From: Planococcus versutus
GTDB taxonomy: Bacteria; Bacillota; Bacilli; Bacillales_A; Planococcaceae
Reading direction: 5' to 3'
NCBI RefSeq assembly: GCF_001186155.3
Contig: NZ_CP016540.2
Span: forward strand, 970,001 to 1,034,000
Length of the DNA stretch: 64,000 bases
The stretch's first letter is position 1, and each line of letters opens with the position of its first letter. Both the position numbers and the translations under genes were made by a program. Positions 33,400 through 42,336 of this stretch are shown here, piece by piece. A model generated the notes under the pieces. That model saw only the letters and a program-made list of their open reading frames with translations, ran no database searches and was not told the DNA's origin.

Positions 33400-35136
33400 A
33401 TGTTTGATGTGTTATGGAAATTAAAATGGTTTTTTAAGGAAAATTGGCTGCGTTATACAACAGCAATTGGTTTGCTCTTCATCGCAAATATTCTAGAAAT
33501 TATTCCACCTTGGCTAATTGGCGTAGCGATTGATTCAATAGCGCAATCTCAATTGACTGTGTCTTTAATGTGGCAATATATATTGGTGCTTTTTGTCTCA
33601 TTAGTGTTGGCTTATTTAATTAACTTTGTTTGGCAGTACCAATTGTTTGGAGGCGCGTATGTAATTGAACGACAGCTTCGGTCTAGTTTAATGGGACAAT
33701 TTTTGAAAATGTCACCAACATTTTATGAGAAAAATCGAACAGGCGATTTAATGGCGCGTTCGACAAATGATTTAAAAGCGATTTCTGAAACAGCGGGATT
33801 TGGTATTTTAACGTTAGTAGATTCTACTTTGTATATGGCGACAATTATTGTGGCTATGGGGATTTTGGTTTCTTGGGAATTAACGTTTTTCGCGATGTTG
33901 CCATTACCAATTTTAGCGATTATTGTACAGTTACTGGGGAAAAAAATTCATGTTCGATATATGGAAGCGCAAGAAGCATTTGGTGATTTGAACGATAGTG
34001 TACTCGAGTCAGTTGGAGGTGTCCGTGTAATTCGTGCCTATGTTCAAGAACGTGCTTCAGAACAGCGATTTGCTGAAATGACAGAAGACGTTTATGAGAA
34101 AAATATGGCTGTAGAGCGAATAGATGCACTGTTTGCACCTGTAACAAAAGTGTTAACGTCTATCAGCTATATGATTGGGCTCGGCTATGGCGCTTTTTTA
34201 GTAGCTGAAGGAACGATGTCGTTAGGTGATTTAGTTGCCTTTAATGTCTATCTTGGAATGATTGTATGGCCAATGTTCGCTATTGGAGAAATGATTAATA
34301 TTTTGCAGCGTGGCAATGCTTCGTTGGATCGCGTGAATAAGACTTTAGATTATCCAGAAGACGTGACAGACTCAGAAAAACCAATTGTCACGGGAAAACC
34401 AGAGCGAATTGGCTTTAAAGAGTTTAGCTTTACGTATCCCCAATCGAGTTCTATTAATTTGCAGGGCATAAATTTATCGATGAATAGTGGACAAACATTA
34501 GGTATTGTAGGCAAAACCGGTAGCGGTAAAACAACGTTTATCAAACAATTGATGAGAGAATACCCAACAGGGGAAGGTTCTATTTTGATGAACGGCATCG
34601 AATTAAAAAGATTAACAAAAGATCAATTGCGTAGTTGGATCGGCTATGTACCACAAGATCACGTCTTGTTTTCACGCACCATTCGTGAAAATATTTTATT
34701 TGGTAAGTCAGATGCCAGTGAAGAAGAGTTGATCAAAGCGCTTCGTTTGTCTTATTTTGAAAAAGATTTGGCGTTATTACCAAATGGATTAAATACACTT
34801 GTAGGTGAAAAAGGAGTCGCATTGTCTGGGGGTCAAAAGCAGCGCATTTCCATTGCGCGTGCATTGATAAAAAATCCGGAAATTTTAATACTCGACGATT
34901 CTTTATCTGCAGTCGATGCAAAAACAGAAGCTCGCATCATTGAAAATATCCAGGCAGAACGTTCTGGCAAGACGACGATTATTACAACGCACAGACTATC
35001 AGCGGTAAAGCATGCAGATTGGATCGTAGTGCTTGATGATGGACAAATTACTGAAGAAGGAACTCATGATGATTTAGTAGAAAAAAACGGTTGGTACAAT
35101 GAACAATTCCTCCGTCAGCAAATCGAGGAGGTGTAG
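33400..35136 (+). CDS. bmrC: Multidrug ABC exporter subunit BmrC (YheI), degenerate ATP site
   Basis: A 578-residue half-transporter: six membrane helices (residues 15-310) and an ATP-binding domain. Walker A is GKTGSGKTT near residue 373, signature LSGGQKQR near 478, and Walker B LILDDSLSAVD has Asp where the catalytic Glu is expected, as in the degenerate half of asymmetric heterodimers such as B. subtilis BmrC. It should pair with BmrD encoded 3 bases downstream to export drugs and dyes. The ribosome site before the ATG is weak (AGTAGGCG). Confidence 0.94.
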   Translation: MFDVLWKLKWFFKENWLRYTTAIGLLFIANILEIIPPWLIGVAIDSIAQSQLTVSLMWQYILVLFVSLVLAYLINFVWQYQLFGGAYVIERQLRSSLMGQFLKMSPTFYEKNRTGDLMARSTNDLKAISETAGFGILTLVDSTLYMATIIVAMGILVSWELTFFAMLPLPILAIIVQLLGKKIHVRYMEAQEAFGDLNDSVLESVGGVRVIRAYVQERASEQRFAEMTEDVYEKNMAVERIDALFAPVTKVLTSISYMIGLGYGAFLVAEGTMSLGDLVAFNVYLGMIVWPMFAIGEMINILQRGNASLDRVNKTLDYPEDVTDSEKPIVTGKPERIGFKEFSFTYPQSSSINLQGINLSMNSGQTLGIVGKTGSGKTTFIKQLMREYPTGEGSILMNGIELKRLTKDQLRSWIGYVPQDHVLFSRTIRENILFGKSDASEEELIKALRLSYFEKDLALLPNGLNTLVGEKGVALSGGQKQRISIARALIKNPEILILDDSLSAVDAKTEARIIENIQAERSGKTTIITTHRLSAVKHADWIVVLDDGQITEEGTHDDLVEKNGWYNEQFLRQQIEEV

Positions 35137-35138
35137 GC

Positions 35139-36893
35139 ATGGGGACAGGAAAACGATTAGTACAATATGCATTGAATTTTAAAGCGGTTTTGATTACTGG
35201 CTTGAGTATGCTCGCAATCGCTGTGGCTGCAGATTTGGCAGCACCATTAATTGCTAAAGAAATAATCGACAATCACATAGCGGTTTCAGGTGGAGCAGTA
35301 GATTTCGAGCCGATTGCTTACTTATTGATTTTGTTTTTTGTTTTAGCGATTATTACAGCGTTCTTCCGGTATTGGCAGTCTATCCTACTACAGAGAGGCG
35401 CTAATCGCATTATTCGTAAAATGCGAAACGATGTATACGAACATACACAAACTCTGCCGATTCGTTATTTCGACAATTTACCAGCAGGCAAAGTAGTGGC
35501 GCGCATTACTAATGACACAGAAGCAATCCGTGATTTGTTTGTAACGGTATTGGCTCAATTTGCGACTAGTTTTATGTATATGGCCGGTATTTACATCGCG
35601 TTATTTTACCTTGACTGGAAAATGGCGGCAATGACGTTGGTATTAGTTCCGTTATTGTATGTTTGGATGTTGGTTTACCGAAAGTATGCGGCTCGTTACA
35701 ATCATGTTGTTCGCGAAAAAGTCAGTGAAATGAACGCGATGATCAACGAATCTATTCAAGGAATGACTATTATTCAAGCATTCCGACGTGAACGCAAAAT
35801 GAAAGAAGAGTTTGAAGAATTAAATGATGAACATTACGATTATCAAAAAAAATTATTAATTCTTGAAGGTGCAGCTTCTTACAACTTAGTTGGTGTTCTC
35901 CGCTCGATGACATTTATTTTGTTTGTTTGGTATTTTGGAACAGGTTCTATGTCAGGCGATACAGCTATCACAGTAGGTGTGTTGTATGCGTTTATCGATT
36001 ACATTATTCGTTTGTTTAATCCCATTAGTGGCATCGTCAATCAATTTGGTCGTTTGGAACAATCATTAGTCGCAGCTGAACGTGTATTCCAAATGCTCGA
36101 CCAACCAGGAGAAGCAGTTGTCGACAAAAAAGTACCGCGCTATCAAGGCGATGTTCATTTTGACAAAGTTTGGTTTGCCTACAGTGAAAACGACTATGTT
36201 TTAAAAGACATTTCGTTTCAGGCAAAACAAGGTGAAACCGTAGCGTTAGTCGGCCATACAGGATCAGGAAAAAGTTCAATCATGAACTTACTATTTCGTT
36301 TTTACGATGTCTCTAAAGGTACGATAACAATCGATGGTGTAAACATATTAGACATGCCTAGACAATCAACTAGAGAGCACATGGGCATCGTTTTACAAGA
36401 TCCTTACTTGTTTAGTGGCACAATTGAATCGAATGTCACAATGGGTGACAAACGGATTACAAGAGAAATGGTCATAGCTGCATTAGCTGCGGTTGGCGGC
36501 GAACGTGTTTTGAATCATTTGCCAAAAGGAATTGATGAACCTGTTGTGGAAAAGGGCAGTACGTTGTCTTCAGGACAGCGCCAATTGGTGTCTTTTGCAC
36601 GGGCATTAGCATTCGATCCCGCAATTTTAATATTGGACGAAGCGACATCTAATATTGATACAGAGACAGAAGAAATCATTCAGCACGCAATGAATGTCTT
36701 GAAAAAAGGCCGTACAACCTTTATCATTGCTCATCGGTTGTCGACCATAAAAAATGCCGATCGCATACTTGTGTTAGAAAAAGGAGAAATTGCAGAAGCC
36801 GGTTGTCATGAAGAATTAATGAAACTTGGCGGCATTTACTATCAAATGTATAAAATTCAATCAGGAATGTCCCAAACCCAAACTATCGGGTAA
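35139..36893 (+). CDS. bmrD: Multidrug ABC exporter subunit BmrD (YheH)
   Basis: A 584-residue half-transporter with an N-terminal membrane domain and an ATPase domain with Walker A GHTGSGKSS, signature LSSGQRQL and Walker B LILDEATSNID carrying the canonical catalytic Glu. The signature LSSGQ rather than LSGGQ is the counterpart change to the Asp in BmrC, the expected pattern of a heterodimer with one consensus and one degenerate site. GGAGG precedes the ATG and the spacing to bmrC is only 2 bases. Confidence 0.94.
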   Translation: MGTGKRLVQYALNFKAVLITGLSMLAIAVAADLAAPLIAKEIIDNHIAVSGGAVDFEPIAYLLILFFVLAIITAFFRYWQSILLQRGANRIIRKMRNDVYEHTQTLPIRYFDNLPAGKVVARITNDTEAIRDLFVTVLAQFATSFMYMAGIYIALFYLDWKMAAMTLVLVPLLYVWMLVYRKYAARYNHVVREKVSEMNAMINESIQGMTIIQAFRRERKMKEEFEELNDEHYDYQKKLLILEGAASYNLVGVLRSMTFILFVWYFGTGSMSGDTAITVGVLYAFIDYIIRLFNPISGIVNQFGRLEQSLVAAERVFQMLDQPGEAVVDKKVPRYQGDVHFDKVWFAYSENDYVLKDISFQAKQGETVALVGHTGSGKSSIMNLLFRFYDVSKGTITIDGVNILDMPRQSTREHMGIVLQDPYLFSGTIESNVTMGDKRITREMVIAALAAVGGERVLNHLPKGIDEPVVEKGSTLSSGQRQLVSFARALAFDPAILILDEATSNIDTETEEIIQHAMNVLKKGRTTFIIAHRLSTIKNADRILVLEKGEIAEAGCHEELMKLGGIYYQMYKIQSGMSQTQTIG

Positions 36894-36910
36894 AGGGCCA
36901 TTCCCTTTTC
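36892..36910 (+). terminator. Weak terminator after bmrD
   Basis: AAAGGG pairs with CCCTTT around CCATT and is followed by TC. The stem is short. The region 36911-37050 shows no gene. Confidence 0.4.
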
Positions 36911-37050
36911 TATTGCAAATGATTGATGAATCATTTTGTGCGAGCAGAATGTGCGACTAAAGTAAATTCTTCGTTTCATCCTTTTAAAATAGTTAAGAAG
37001 CTATCGCTGTTAAATTAAGCCAAGCTTCCTTATAATTAAAAGGCAAACAA

Positions 37051-37078
37051 AAAAACGCTGAAACATTCCAGCGTTTTA
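37051..37078 (-). terminator. Terminator of the yheE-like gene
   Basis: On the minus strand AAAACGCTG pairs with CAGCGTTTT around GAATGTTT and is followed by TTT. Confidence 0.88.
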
Positions 37079-37279
37079 ATCGTATACATGATAGAGCATT
37101 AGCTCATGAATCATTGTTTTGATGGTTTCTTCATCTTGAGGAGGATTTGAACTCCAGACAATGGTACCATCGGGATGGTATTCACCAGTGATGCGTTCGT
37201 TTTTGTGGAAAAAAGAAATGTTCCATCCTGGTAGTTGATGATTATCGAACATAGGCTTAAATTTAAAATGCTGAAGCAT
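37076..37279 (-). CDS. yheE: DUF5342 family protein YheE
   Basis: A 67-residue soluble protein matching the small YheE/DUF5342 family of Bacillales (MLQHFKFKPMF start, then WNISFFHKNERITGEYHPDG). Its function is unknown. A strong AAAGGAGG precedes the ATG. Its placement between bmrCD (yheIH) and yheBA mirrors the B. subtilis order, from which yheD, yheC and others are missing here. Confidence 0.88.
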   Translation of the reverse strand: MLQHFKFKPMFDNHQLPGWNISFFHKNERITGEYHPDGTIVWSSNPPQDEETIKTMIHELMLYHVYD

Positions 37280-37352
37280 ATGGATCCTCCTTTGCTTTCT
37301 TCTCTTCAGTATAGGGGATTAAAAAAAATACACAAAGCAGAAAAAGAAAAGA

Positions 37353-38504
37353 GTGACAAAAGTGACTATTATTGTGACATTAGTTTTTATGGCGGTTGTG
37401 GGAGCGCTGATCGGTGGGGTTACAAACCACTTAGCGATTAAGATGCTTTTTTGGCCTTATGAAGCAAAGTATATCGGCACGTTTCGAGTCCCATTAACAC
37501 CTGGACTTATCCCGAAACGACGCGATGAGTTATCTCGTCAATTGGGCCGAACAGTGGTTGAGCATTTATTAACACCCGAAACTTTCAAAAAACGTTTTTT
37601 CAATGAAGAAATGCGTGTAAAGAGTGAAAAGTGGATCAATCGGCAGCTAAACAAGCATTTATTTGATTCGCCAAAATCATTTAATGATTGGTTGCAAGCA
37701 GCTGGACAAGAAGGAATGGATGTTAAAATTGAAGCAAAGTTGGATGAATTAGTTGAGCTTCAAAAAGATTCGTTACAAGCGTACATTGCAGGAAAAACTA
37801 TTCGCGAACTTATGCCAGCAAACTGGAAAGCAGAAGCAGAAGCAAAACTATATGAAGGTGTCGAATACGCCATTAATCAAGGAACAACTTATTTTGAATC
37901 ACCACACGGCAGACAAACCATCAAGTCATTGCTTGATGAATTTTTAGAGTCTCGCGGGCGCTTTGGGCATATGTTGCATTCGCTTTTGGGAGAATCCAAG
38001 CCATTAGTGGATCGCATTCAACCGGAAATCATTAAATTTCTCAATTCGCCAAGAACTTTCGAATTAGTTGGAACTTTAGCATTTAGTGAATGGGAAAAAG
38101 TACAGGACCGAAGAGTTGATGCATTATTGAAGGAATTTGATTTTGATACAGCTCTAGAGACGGTAAAGCAATACGTTCGTGAAAAAGCAGTGATTTCTAC
38201 GCGTTTAAACGCAACACTTGCAGAGACTTGGCCTGGAGGGTTAGAATGGACAAGTGTCAATATTACGCCACTTGTCATAGACTTTGTCTTCGAGCAAGGA
38301 GAGCATAAACTGGAAGAAACCATATTGAAGATTGATATGGAAGGTATGGTAAAAGAGCAAGTCGATTCTCTGCCGCTCAGTCGCCTAGAAGAATTGGTGC
38401 TTGGGATATCCCGGAGAGAATTTAAGATGATTACCGTATTGGGCGCATTTCTCGGAGGCTTTATTGGCGTCTTCCAAGGAATTTTCGTCATGATACTAAA
38501 CTAA
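37353..38504 (+). CDS. yheB: DUF445 family membrane-associated protein YheB
   Basis: A 383-residue protein of the DUF445 family: a membrane helix at each end (residues 3-25 and 363-382) with a long helical region between. The N-terminal GGVTNHLAIKMLFWPYEAKYI and the LTPGLIPKRRDEL text near residue 48 are family hallmarks. It is anchored at both ends, function unknown. The GTG at 37353 is used although its ribosome site is weak; GTG at 37362 is an alternative. yheA follows 15 bases later. Confidence 0.9.
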   Translation: MTKVTIIVTLVFMAVVGALIGGVTNHLAIKMLFWPYEAKYIGTFRVPLTPGLIPKRRDELSRQLGRTVVEHLLTPETFKKRFFNEEMRVKSEKWINRQLNKHLFDSPKSFNDWLQAAGQEGMDVKIEAKLDELVELQKDSLQAYIAGKTIRELMPANWKAEAEAKLYEGVEYAINQGTTYFESPHGRQTIKSLLDEFLESRGRFGHMLHSLLGESKPLVDRIQPEIIKFLNSPRTFELVGTLAFSEWEKVQDRRVDALLKEFDFDTALETVKQYVREKAVISTRLNATLAETWPGGLEWTSVNITPLVIDFVFEQGEHKLEETILKIDMEGMVKEQVDSLPLSRLEELVLGISRREFKMITVLGAFLGGFIGVFQGIFVMILN

Positions 38505-38519
38505 AAACAGAGGAGATGG

Positions 38520-38873
38520 ATGAACATGACAGTAAACATTTATGACGACATTAACAAATTAGAAAGCACGTTCCGTTCAACAGACGAATTCAAGAAATTA
38601 GAGGAAGCTGTTGCACAAGTAACTGCTGATGCAGAAGCAAATGAATTGTTCAAGACTTTCCGCGACTTGCAAATTACGCTACAACAAAAACAAACAGAAG
38701 GACAAGAAATTACAGAAGAAGAAATGATGAATGCACAAAGCACAGCACAAGCTGCTCAGGAAAATGAAAAAATTCTGGCTATGCTAGAAGCTGAAATGGG
38801 CTTAAGCCAAATGATCGAAGAAGTAAATCGTGTCTTGATCAAGCCTGTTCAATCTTTATACGAAAGCATGTAA
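38520..38873 (+). CDS. yheA: YlbF/YmcA family protein YheA
   Basis: A 117-residue all-helical protein of the YlbF/YmcA family, members of which form a complex that affects RNase Y-dependent mRNA processing in B. subtilis; the role of YheA itself is less clear. TFRDLQITLQQKQTEGQEI near residue 45 is typical. GAGGAG precedes two in-frame ATGs (38520 and 38526); alignment with B. subtilis YheA slightly favours the second. It is cotranscribed with yheB. Confidence 0.92.
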   Translation: MNMTVNIYDDINKLESTFRSTDEFKKLEEAVAQVTADAEANELFKTFRDLQITLQQKQTEGQEITEEEMMNAQSTAQAAQENEKILAMLEAEMGLSQMIEEVNRVLIKPVQSLYESM

Positions 38874-38900
38874 TTTTAAAAAAATAAAGGAATAATGAAG

Positions 38901-38958
38901 AGAGATGCCGAATACGTAAAGGTGAATGACAATTCATCTTTACGAAGGGGTGTCTCTT
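38901..38958 (+). promoter_or_regulatory. Long composite hairpin enclosing the echA ribosome site
   Basis: A 13-pair inner stem (38915-38927 with 38932-38944) sits inside a 9-pair outer stem (38901-38909 with 38949-38957) ending in TTTTT just before the ATG at 38962. The ribosome site AAGGGGTG (38945-38952) lies at the base of the 3' arm. The structure can terminate yheBA transcripts and, when formed in read-through RNA, hide the ribosome site of the next gene. Confidence 0.7.
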
Positions 38959-38961
38959 TTT

Positions 38962-39741
38962 ATGTATGAAACAATCGAATTGACAAAACAAGGACGAATT
39001 GGCCAATTGGTACTGAATCGTCCAAAATCCATGAACGCGATGAATGGCAAGATGATGAAAGAATTAGCGGATTGCTTCGAGTCTTTGCTACAAGATAGCA
39101 CATTACAGGTGCTTATCATACGCGGAGAAGGAAGAGCCTTTTCAGCAGGTGGAGACATTAAAGAAATGATGGATCCAGAAAATCCCATGGACATCGACTC
39201 TGTAATGATAGAGGTTAGTCGATTAGCGAAAGCGCTCTACACGTTACCGCAAATTACGATTGCTGCGATTCACGGCGCTTCAGCGGGTCTTGCTTTTAGC
39301 ATGGCTTTAGCATGCGATCACGTTATTGCCGAAGAAAATAGCAAATTAGCCATGAACTTTATCGGCATTGGCTTAGTACCTGACGGTGGTGGCCACTTCT
39401 TTATGAAAGAACGAGTAGGTGTTCCAAAAGCGAAGCAAATTATTTGGGCAGGTCAAACCTTAAAAGCACATGACGCGCTTTCCAAAGGATTGATTGAAGA
39501 AGTTACTGCAGAAGGACGAGGTCTTGAAAGAGCGGAAGCATACGCGGCTGAAGCAATTGCATCTCCTTTAAGGGCCAAATTAGCTTCTAAACACATTCTT
39601 CATCAACCCAAAGTAGATGAACTAATGAAGACATTAGAAATGGAAGCAACCGCACAGTCTGCTATGCGAAAATCAGCGGATCATTTAGAAGGTATAGAAG
39701 CTTTTGTTGGCAAAAGAAAGCCGAAGTTTACAGGTCAATAA
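38962..39741 (+). CDS. Enoyl-CoA hydratase/isomerase family protein (YhaR-like)
   Basis: A 259-residue crotonase-fold protein. The oxyanion-hole segments are FSAGGDIKEMM near residue 59 and the HGASAGLAFSMALACD region near residue 98, where the first catalytic Glu of true hydratases is replaced by Ala, so it may be an isomerase or another crotonase. GLVPDGGGHFFM near residue 135 carries Asp where the second Glu often sits. The ATG at 38962 is preferred to one at 38926, which lies inside the hairpin. B. subtilis yhaR sits in the same neighbourhood. Confidence 0.9.
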   Translation: MYETIELTKQGRIGQLVLNRPKSMNAMNGKMMKELADCFESLLQDSTLQVLIIRGEGRAFSAGGDIKEMMDPENPMDIDSVMIEVSRLAKALYTLPQITIAAIHGASAGLAFSMALACDHVIAEENSKLAMNFIGIGLVPDGGGHFFMKERVGVPKAKQIIWAGQTLKAHDALSKGLIEEVTAEGRGLERAEAYAAEAIASPLRAKLASKHILHQPKVDELMKTLEMEATAQSAMRKSADHLEGIEAFVGKRKPKFTGQ

Positions 39742-39779
39742 AAAAGCATGGCGGAAAATTAAATCCGCCATGCTTTTTA
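39738..39779. terminator. Bidirectional terminator between echA-like gene and yhzD
   Basis: AAAAAGCATGGCGGA pairs with TCCGCCATGCTTTTT around AAATTAAA. Confidence 0.93.
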
Positions 39780-39782
39780 CTT

Positions 39783-39968
39783 TTATGAATGAAAAAGAAT
39801 AAGTTTACCAGTAGGAGATGCTAATCGGTGTGTTTGTTTTGTTAGCTCTTTTTCCTCTAACAAGGCTTCTCCTTTGCCGCGTGCTTCCACATCTGTCTCC
39901 GCAGTAAACGTTTCGTCTAATATCTGTTTACCAGTTTGTTCGAATGCCGTCAATTTATATGTTCTCAA
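39783..39968 (-). CDS. yhzD: YhzD-like small protein
   Basis: A 61-residue soluble protein resembling the YhzD family of Bacillales (FEQTGKQILDETFTAETD near residue 9, then THRLASPTGKLILFH at the end). Function is unknown. The start is a TTG with AAAGGA about 10 bases upstream. It sits at the same place in B. subtilis, near yhaR and yhaQ. Confidence 0.82.
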   Translation of the reverse strand: MRTYKLTAFEQTGKQILDETFTAETDVEARGKGEALLEEKELTKQTHRLASPTGKLILFHS

Positions 39969-40095
39969 CTTGAATCAATCCTTTCTGAATGCATATTTCA
40001 TTTCTAGTATAAAGGCTATTTATGAAAAAGTCCTGTATTTTTGAAACATCACAGCAGCTGCTTCGTAGTAAGTAGAAAGAAAGGAGCGAATAGAA

Positions 40096-40995
40096 ATGGG
40101 TTTGCATATCGAGCATGTAACAAAAAAATTTGGCGACTTTACAGCAGTAGACGATCTTTCGCTAATTATTCAAGAAGGCGGTATGCACGGATTTCTTGGA
40201 GCAAATGGAGCAGGAAAAACAACGACATTTCGAATGATTTTAGGATTATTAGATCCCACAGCAGGTTCAGCTTGTTGGAAAGGTAAGCCTATTACATATG
40301 CTAACAGTTCTGAGATTGGTTATTTGCCAGAAGAACGAGGACTTTATCCTAAGATGAAAGTCGAAGAACAATTGGTTTACTTAGCACAGTTACGCAAAAT
40401 GTCTAAAGGTGATGCGAAACGCGAAGCAAATGCATGGTTAGAGCGCTTTGAAGTTCCGTATTACAGACAGAAAAGAGTAGAAGAGTTATCAAAAGGAAAT
40501 CAGCAAAAAATCCAATTAATTGCCTCTCTTTTGCATAAACCGTCGTTGTTAATATTGGATGAACCGTTTTCAGGATTAGATCCAGTTAACGTAGAAATGT
40601 TAAAAAAAGCTATTTTGGATTTTCAAAAACAAGGAGCCACAATCGTCTTTTCTAGTCATCGTATGGATCATGTAGAAGAACTATGTGATGAGGTGAGCAT
40701 TTTAGATCGTGGAAAAGTAGTGATTGGAGGTTCAATTAAAAAAGTGAAAAAGTCATTTGGCAAGCAAAAAGTTCGCTTGAATGTAGATGCAGACCTTAGC
40801 AGTTTGAGTAGAGTAGCAGGTGTTGATAATTTTATAAAAACAAAAGAAGGCGCAATTTTTCAAATTACAGACGAACGTGTCGCACAAACTTTATTGGCTA
40901 AAGCAATGGAACTGGGAACACTTCGTCATTTTGCAGTAGAAGAACCTTCGTTAGAAGAAATCTTTATCGCGAAGGTAGGAAAACAGCTTGCATAG
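40096..40995 (+). CDS. yhaQ: ABC transporter ATP-binding protein YhaQ (NatA-like)
   Basis: A 299-residue ATPase with Walker A GANGAGKTT near residue 36, Q-loop LPEERGLYP, signature LSKGNQQKIQ near residue 133 and Walker B LLILDEPFSGLD. The long C-terminal part after residue 215 is typical of the NatA/YhaQ type, whose partner is an ABC-2 permease; B. subtilis NatAB exports sodium, but the substrate of YhaQP is not known. AAAGGAG precedes the ATG. It overlaps the permease gene by 8 bases. Confidence 0.93.
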   Translation: MGLHIEHVTKKFGDFTAVDDLSLIIQEGGMHGFLGANGAGKTTTFRMILGLLDPTAGSACWKGKPITYANSSEIGYLPEERGLYPKMKVEEQLVYLAQLRKMSKGDAKREANAWLERFEVPYYRQKRVEELSKGNQQKIQLIASLLHKPSLLILDEPFSGLDPVNVEMLKKAILDFQKQGATIVFSSHRMDHVEELCDEVSILDRGKVVIGGSIKKVKKSFGKQKVRLNVDADLSSLSRVAGVDNFIKTKEGAIFQITDERVAQTLLAKAMELGTLRHFAVEEPSLEEIFIAKVGKQLA

Positions 40996-42238
40996 CTTTT
41001 GGATTATTTTCAAGCAAGCCTTTCTAACAAAAGCAAAAACAAAGTCATTTATTATCACAACGATACTTGTCGTCGCTTCCTTTTTTTTGTTAGCAAACGT
41101 CTCAAACATCATCGCTATTTTCGATGAAAAACAACCTGACGAAAATGTCTTGCACGTTTGGAGTGAAGAGATCAAGCTACTCGAAAGTTTACAAGTGCAA
41201 TTAGCGTTGATGGAAGCTGATATTGAAGCGGTTCCAACCTATTTGACAGAAACGGAATTGCAAGAAAGTATTACAGAAGGCACTATTGATGACTATTTAG
41301 TATTAACACGTAATAAGCAATTGGCAGCTCGTTATGTGTCTAAGTCTGCCAGTGAACTAGGTAGTGGGAACAAAATTGAAGAGGCTGTTCAAGCAATTCA
41401 TACTGCAACAACTGCGGAATCACTCGGCTTGGATAACAGGCAAGTCAATCAATTGTTTATGCCAGTCGATTTTGAACGACAAGCTGTATCCGAATCTTCC
41501 AAATCACAAGAAGAACTGAGTCAGGCACGGGGACTTGTTTACGTGTTAATTATGCTGATTTATATCGCAGTTATTTATTATCCAAATATGATTGCCATGG
41601 AAGTCGCAACGGAAAAATCATCGCGAGTTATGGAAATATTGATTTCAAGTGTTTCTCCTGTCAAGCATATGTTCGCTAAAATTGCCGGCATTGGTAGTCT
41701 TGGTATTTTACAAATGCTGACTTTTGGAACTGCTGGCTATTTGGCTATTAAAACAGCGGGTACAAATTTGACGGAAGGTATCTTTAGTGTAATGGGTTTT
41801 TCGGAAGTCAAAATCAGCACATTCTTATTTGCTATACTCTTTTTTCTACTTGGTTATTTTTTATATGCTGTGCTCGCAGCATTACTTGGCTCGTTAGTCA
41901 GCCGAACAGAAGACGTGCAACAACTAATGTTGCCAATGATGATTTTAATCATTATCGCGTCATTGATTGCATTTTCTGGAATTACAATACCGGAAGCTGG
42001 CTTTGTAACGGTTTCTTCGTTTATCCCGTTTTTCGCACCGCTAGTCATGTTCTTGCGTGTAGGAATGCTCGACTTGCCATTATGGGAGCCTTTGCTATCC
42101 ATTGCTATTATGCTAGTGACCATTGGAATTTTAGGTTGGTTTGGAGCACGTATTTACCGTGGAGGCGTCTTGATGTACGGTTCTTCACAATCACTTAAAG
42201 ATATTCGAAAAGCTATTCGTCTAGGCAACAAAAAATAA
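40988..42238 (+). CDS. yhaP: ABC-2 type permease YhaP (NatB-like)
   Basis: A 416-residue permease: an N-terminal helix (residues 18-40), a large external loop of about 140 residues, then six helices between residues 180 and 395. The motif SSRVMEILISSVSPVKHMF near residue 215 is typical of the ABC-2/NatB family. The start is a TTG at 40988 inside the yhaQ end, with AGG some 9 bases upstream. It forms an exporter with YhaQ. Confidence 0.92.
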   Translation: MHSFWIIFKQAFLTKAKTKSFIITTILVVASFFLLANVSNIIAIFDEKQPDENVLHVWSEEIKLLESLQVQLALMEADIEAVPTYLTETELQESITEGTIDDYLVLTRNKQLAARYVSKSASELGSGNKIEEAVQAIHTATTAESLGLDNRQVNQLFMPVDFERQAVSESSKSQEELSQARGLVYVLIMLIYIAVIYYPNMIAMEVATEKSSRVMEILISSVSPVKHMFAKIAGIGSLGILQMLTFGTAGYLAIKTAGTNLTEGIFSVMGFSEVKISTFLFAILFFLLGYFLYAVLAALLGSLVSRTEDVQQLMLPMMILIIIASLIAFSGITIPEAGFVTVSSFIPFFAPLVMFLRVGMLDLPLWEPLLSIAIMLVTIGILGWFGARIYRGGVLMYGSSQSLKDIRKAIRLGNKK

Positions 42239-42277
42239 AAAACTGTTTGCACAAAAGTTTTCTGCAAACAGTTTTTT
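42237..42277 (+). terminator. Terminator of yhaQP
   Basis: AAAACTGTTTGCA pairs with TGCAAACAGTTTT around an 11-base loop and is followed by TTAACC. Confidence 0.92.
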
Positions 42278-42336
42278 AACCAGCTTCGTCATGGTAAAAT
42301 AGGAACAAATATTCGGTACTCAAAAGGAGTTTAGTT

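Noticed and set aside
37076..37352. Rightward frame across the yheE region
   Set aside because: It overlaps the start of yheB and the well-supported yheE on the other strand, and has no ribosome site or family resemblance.
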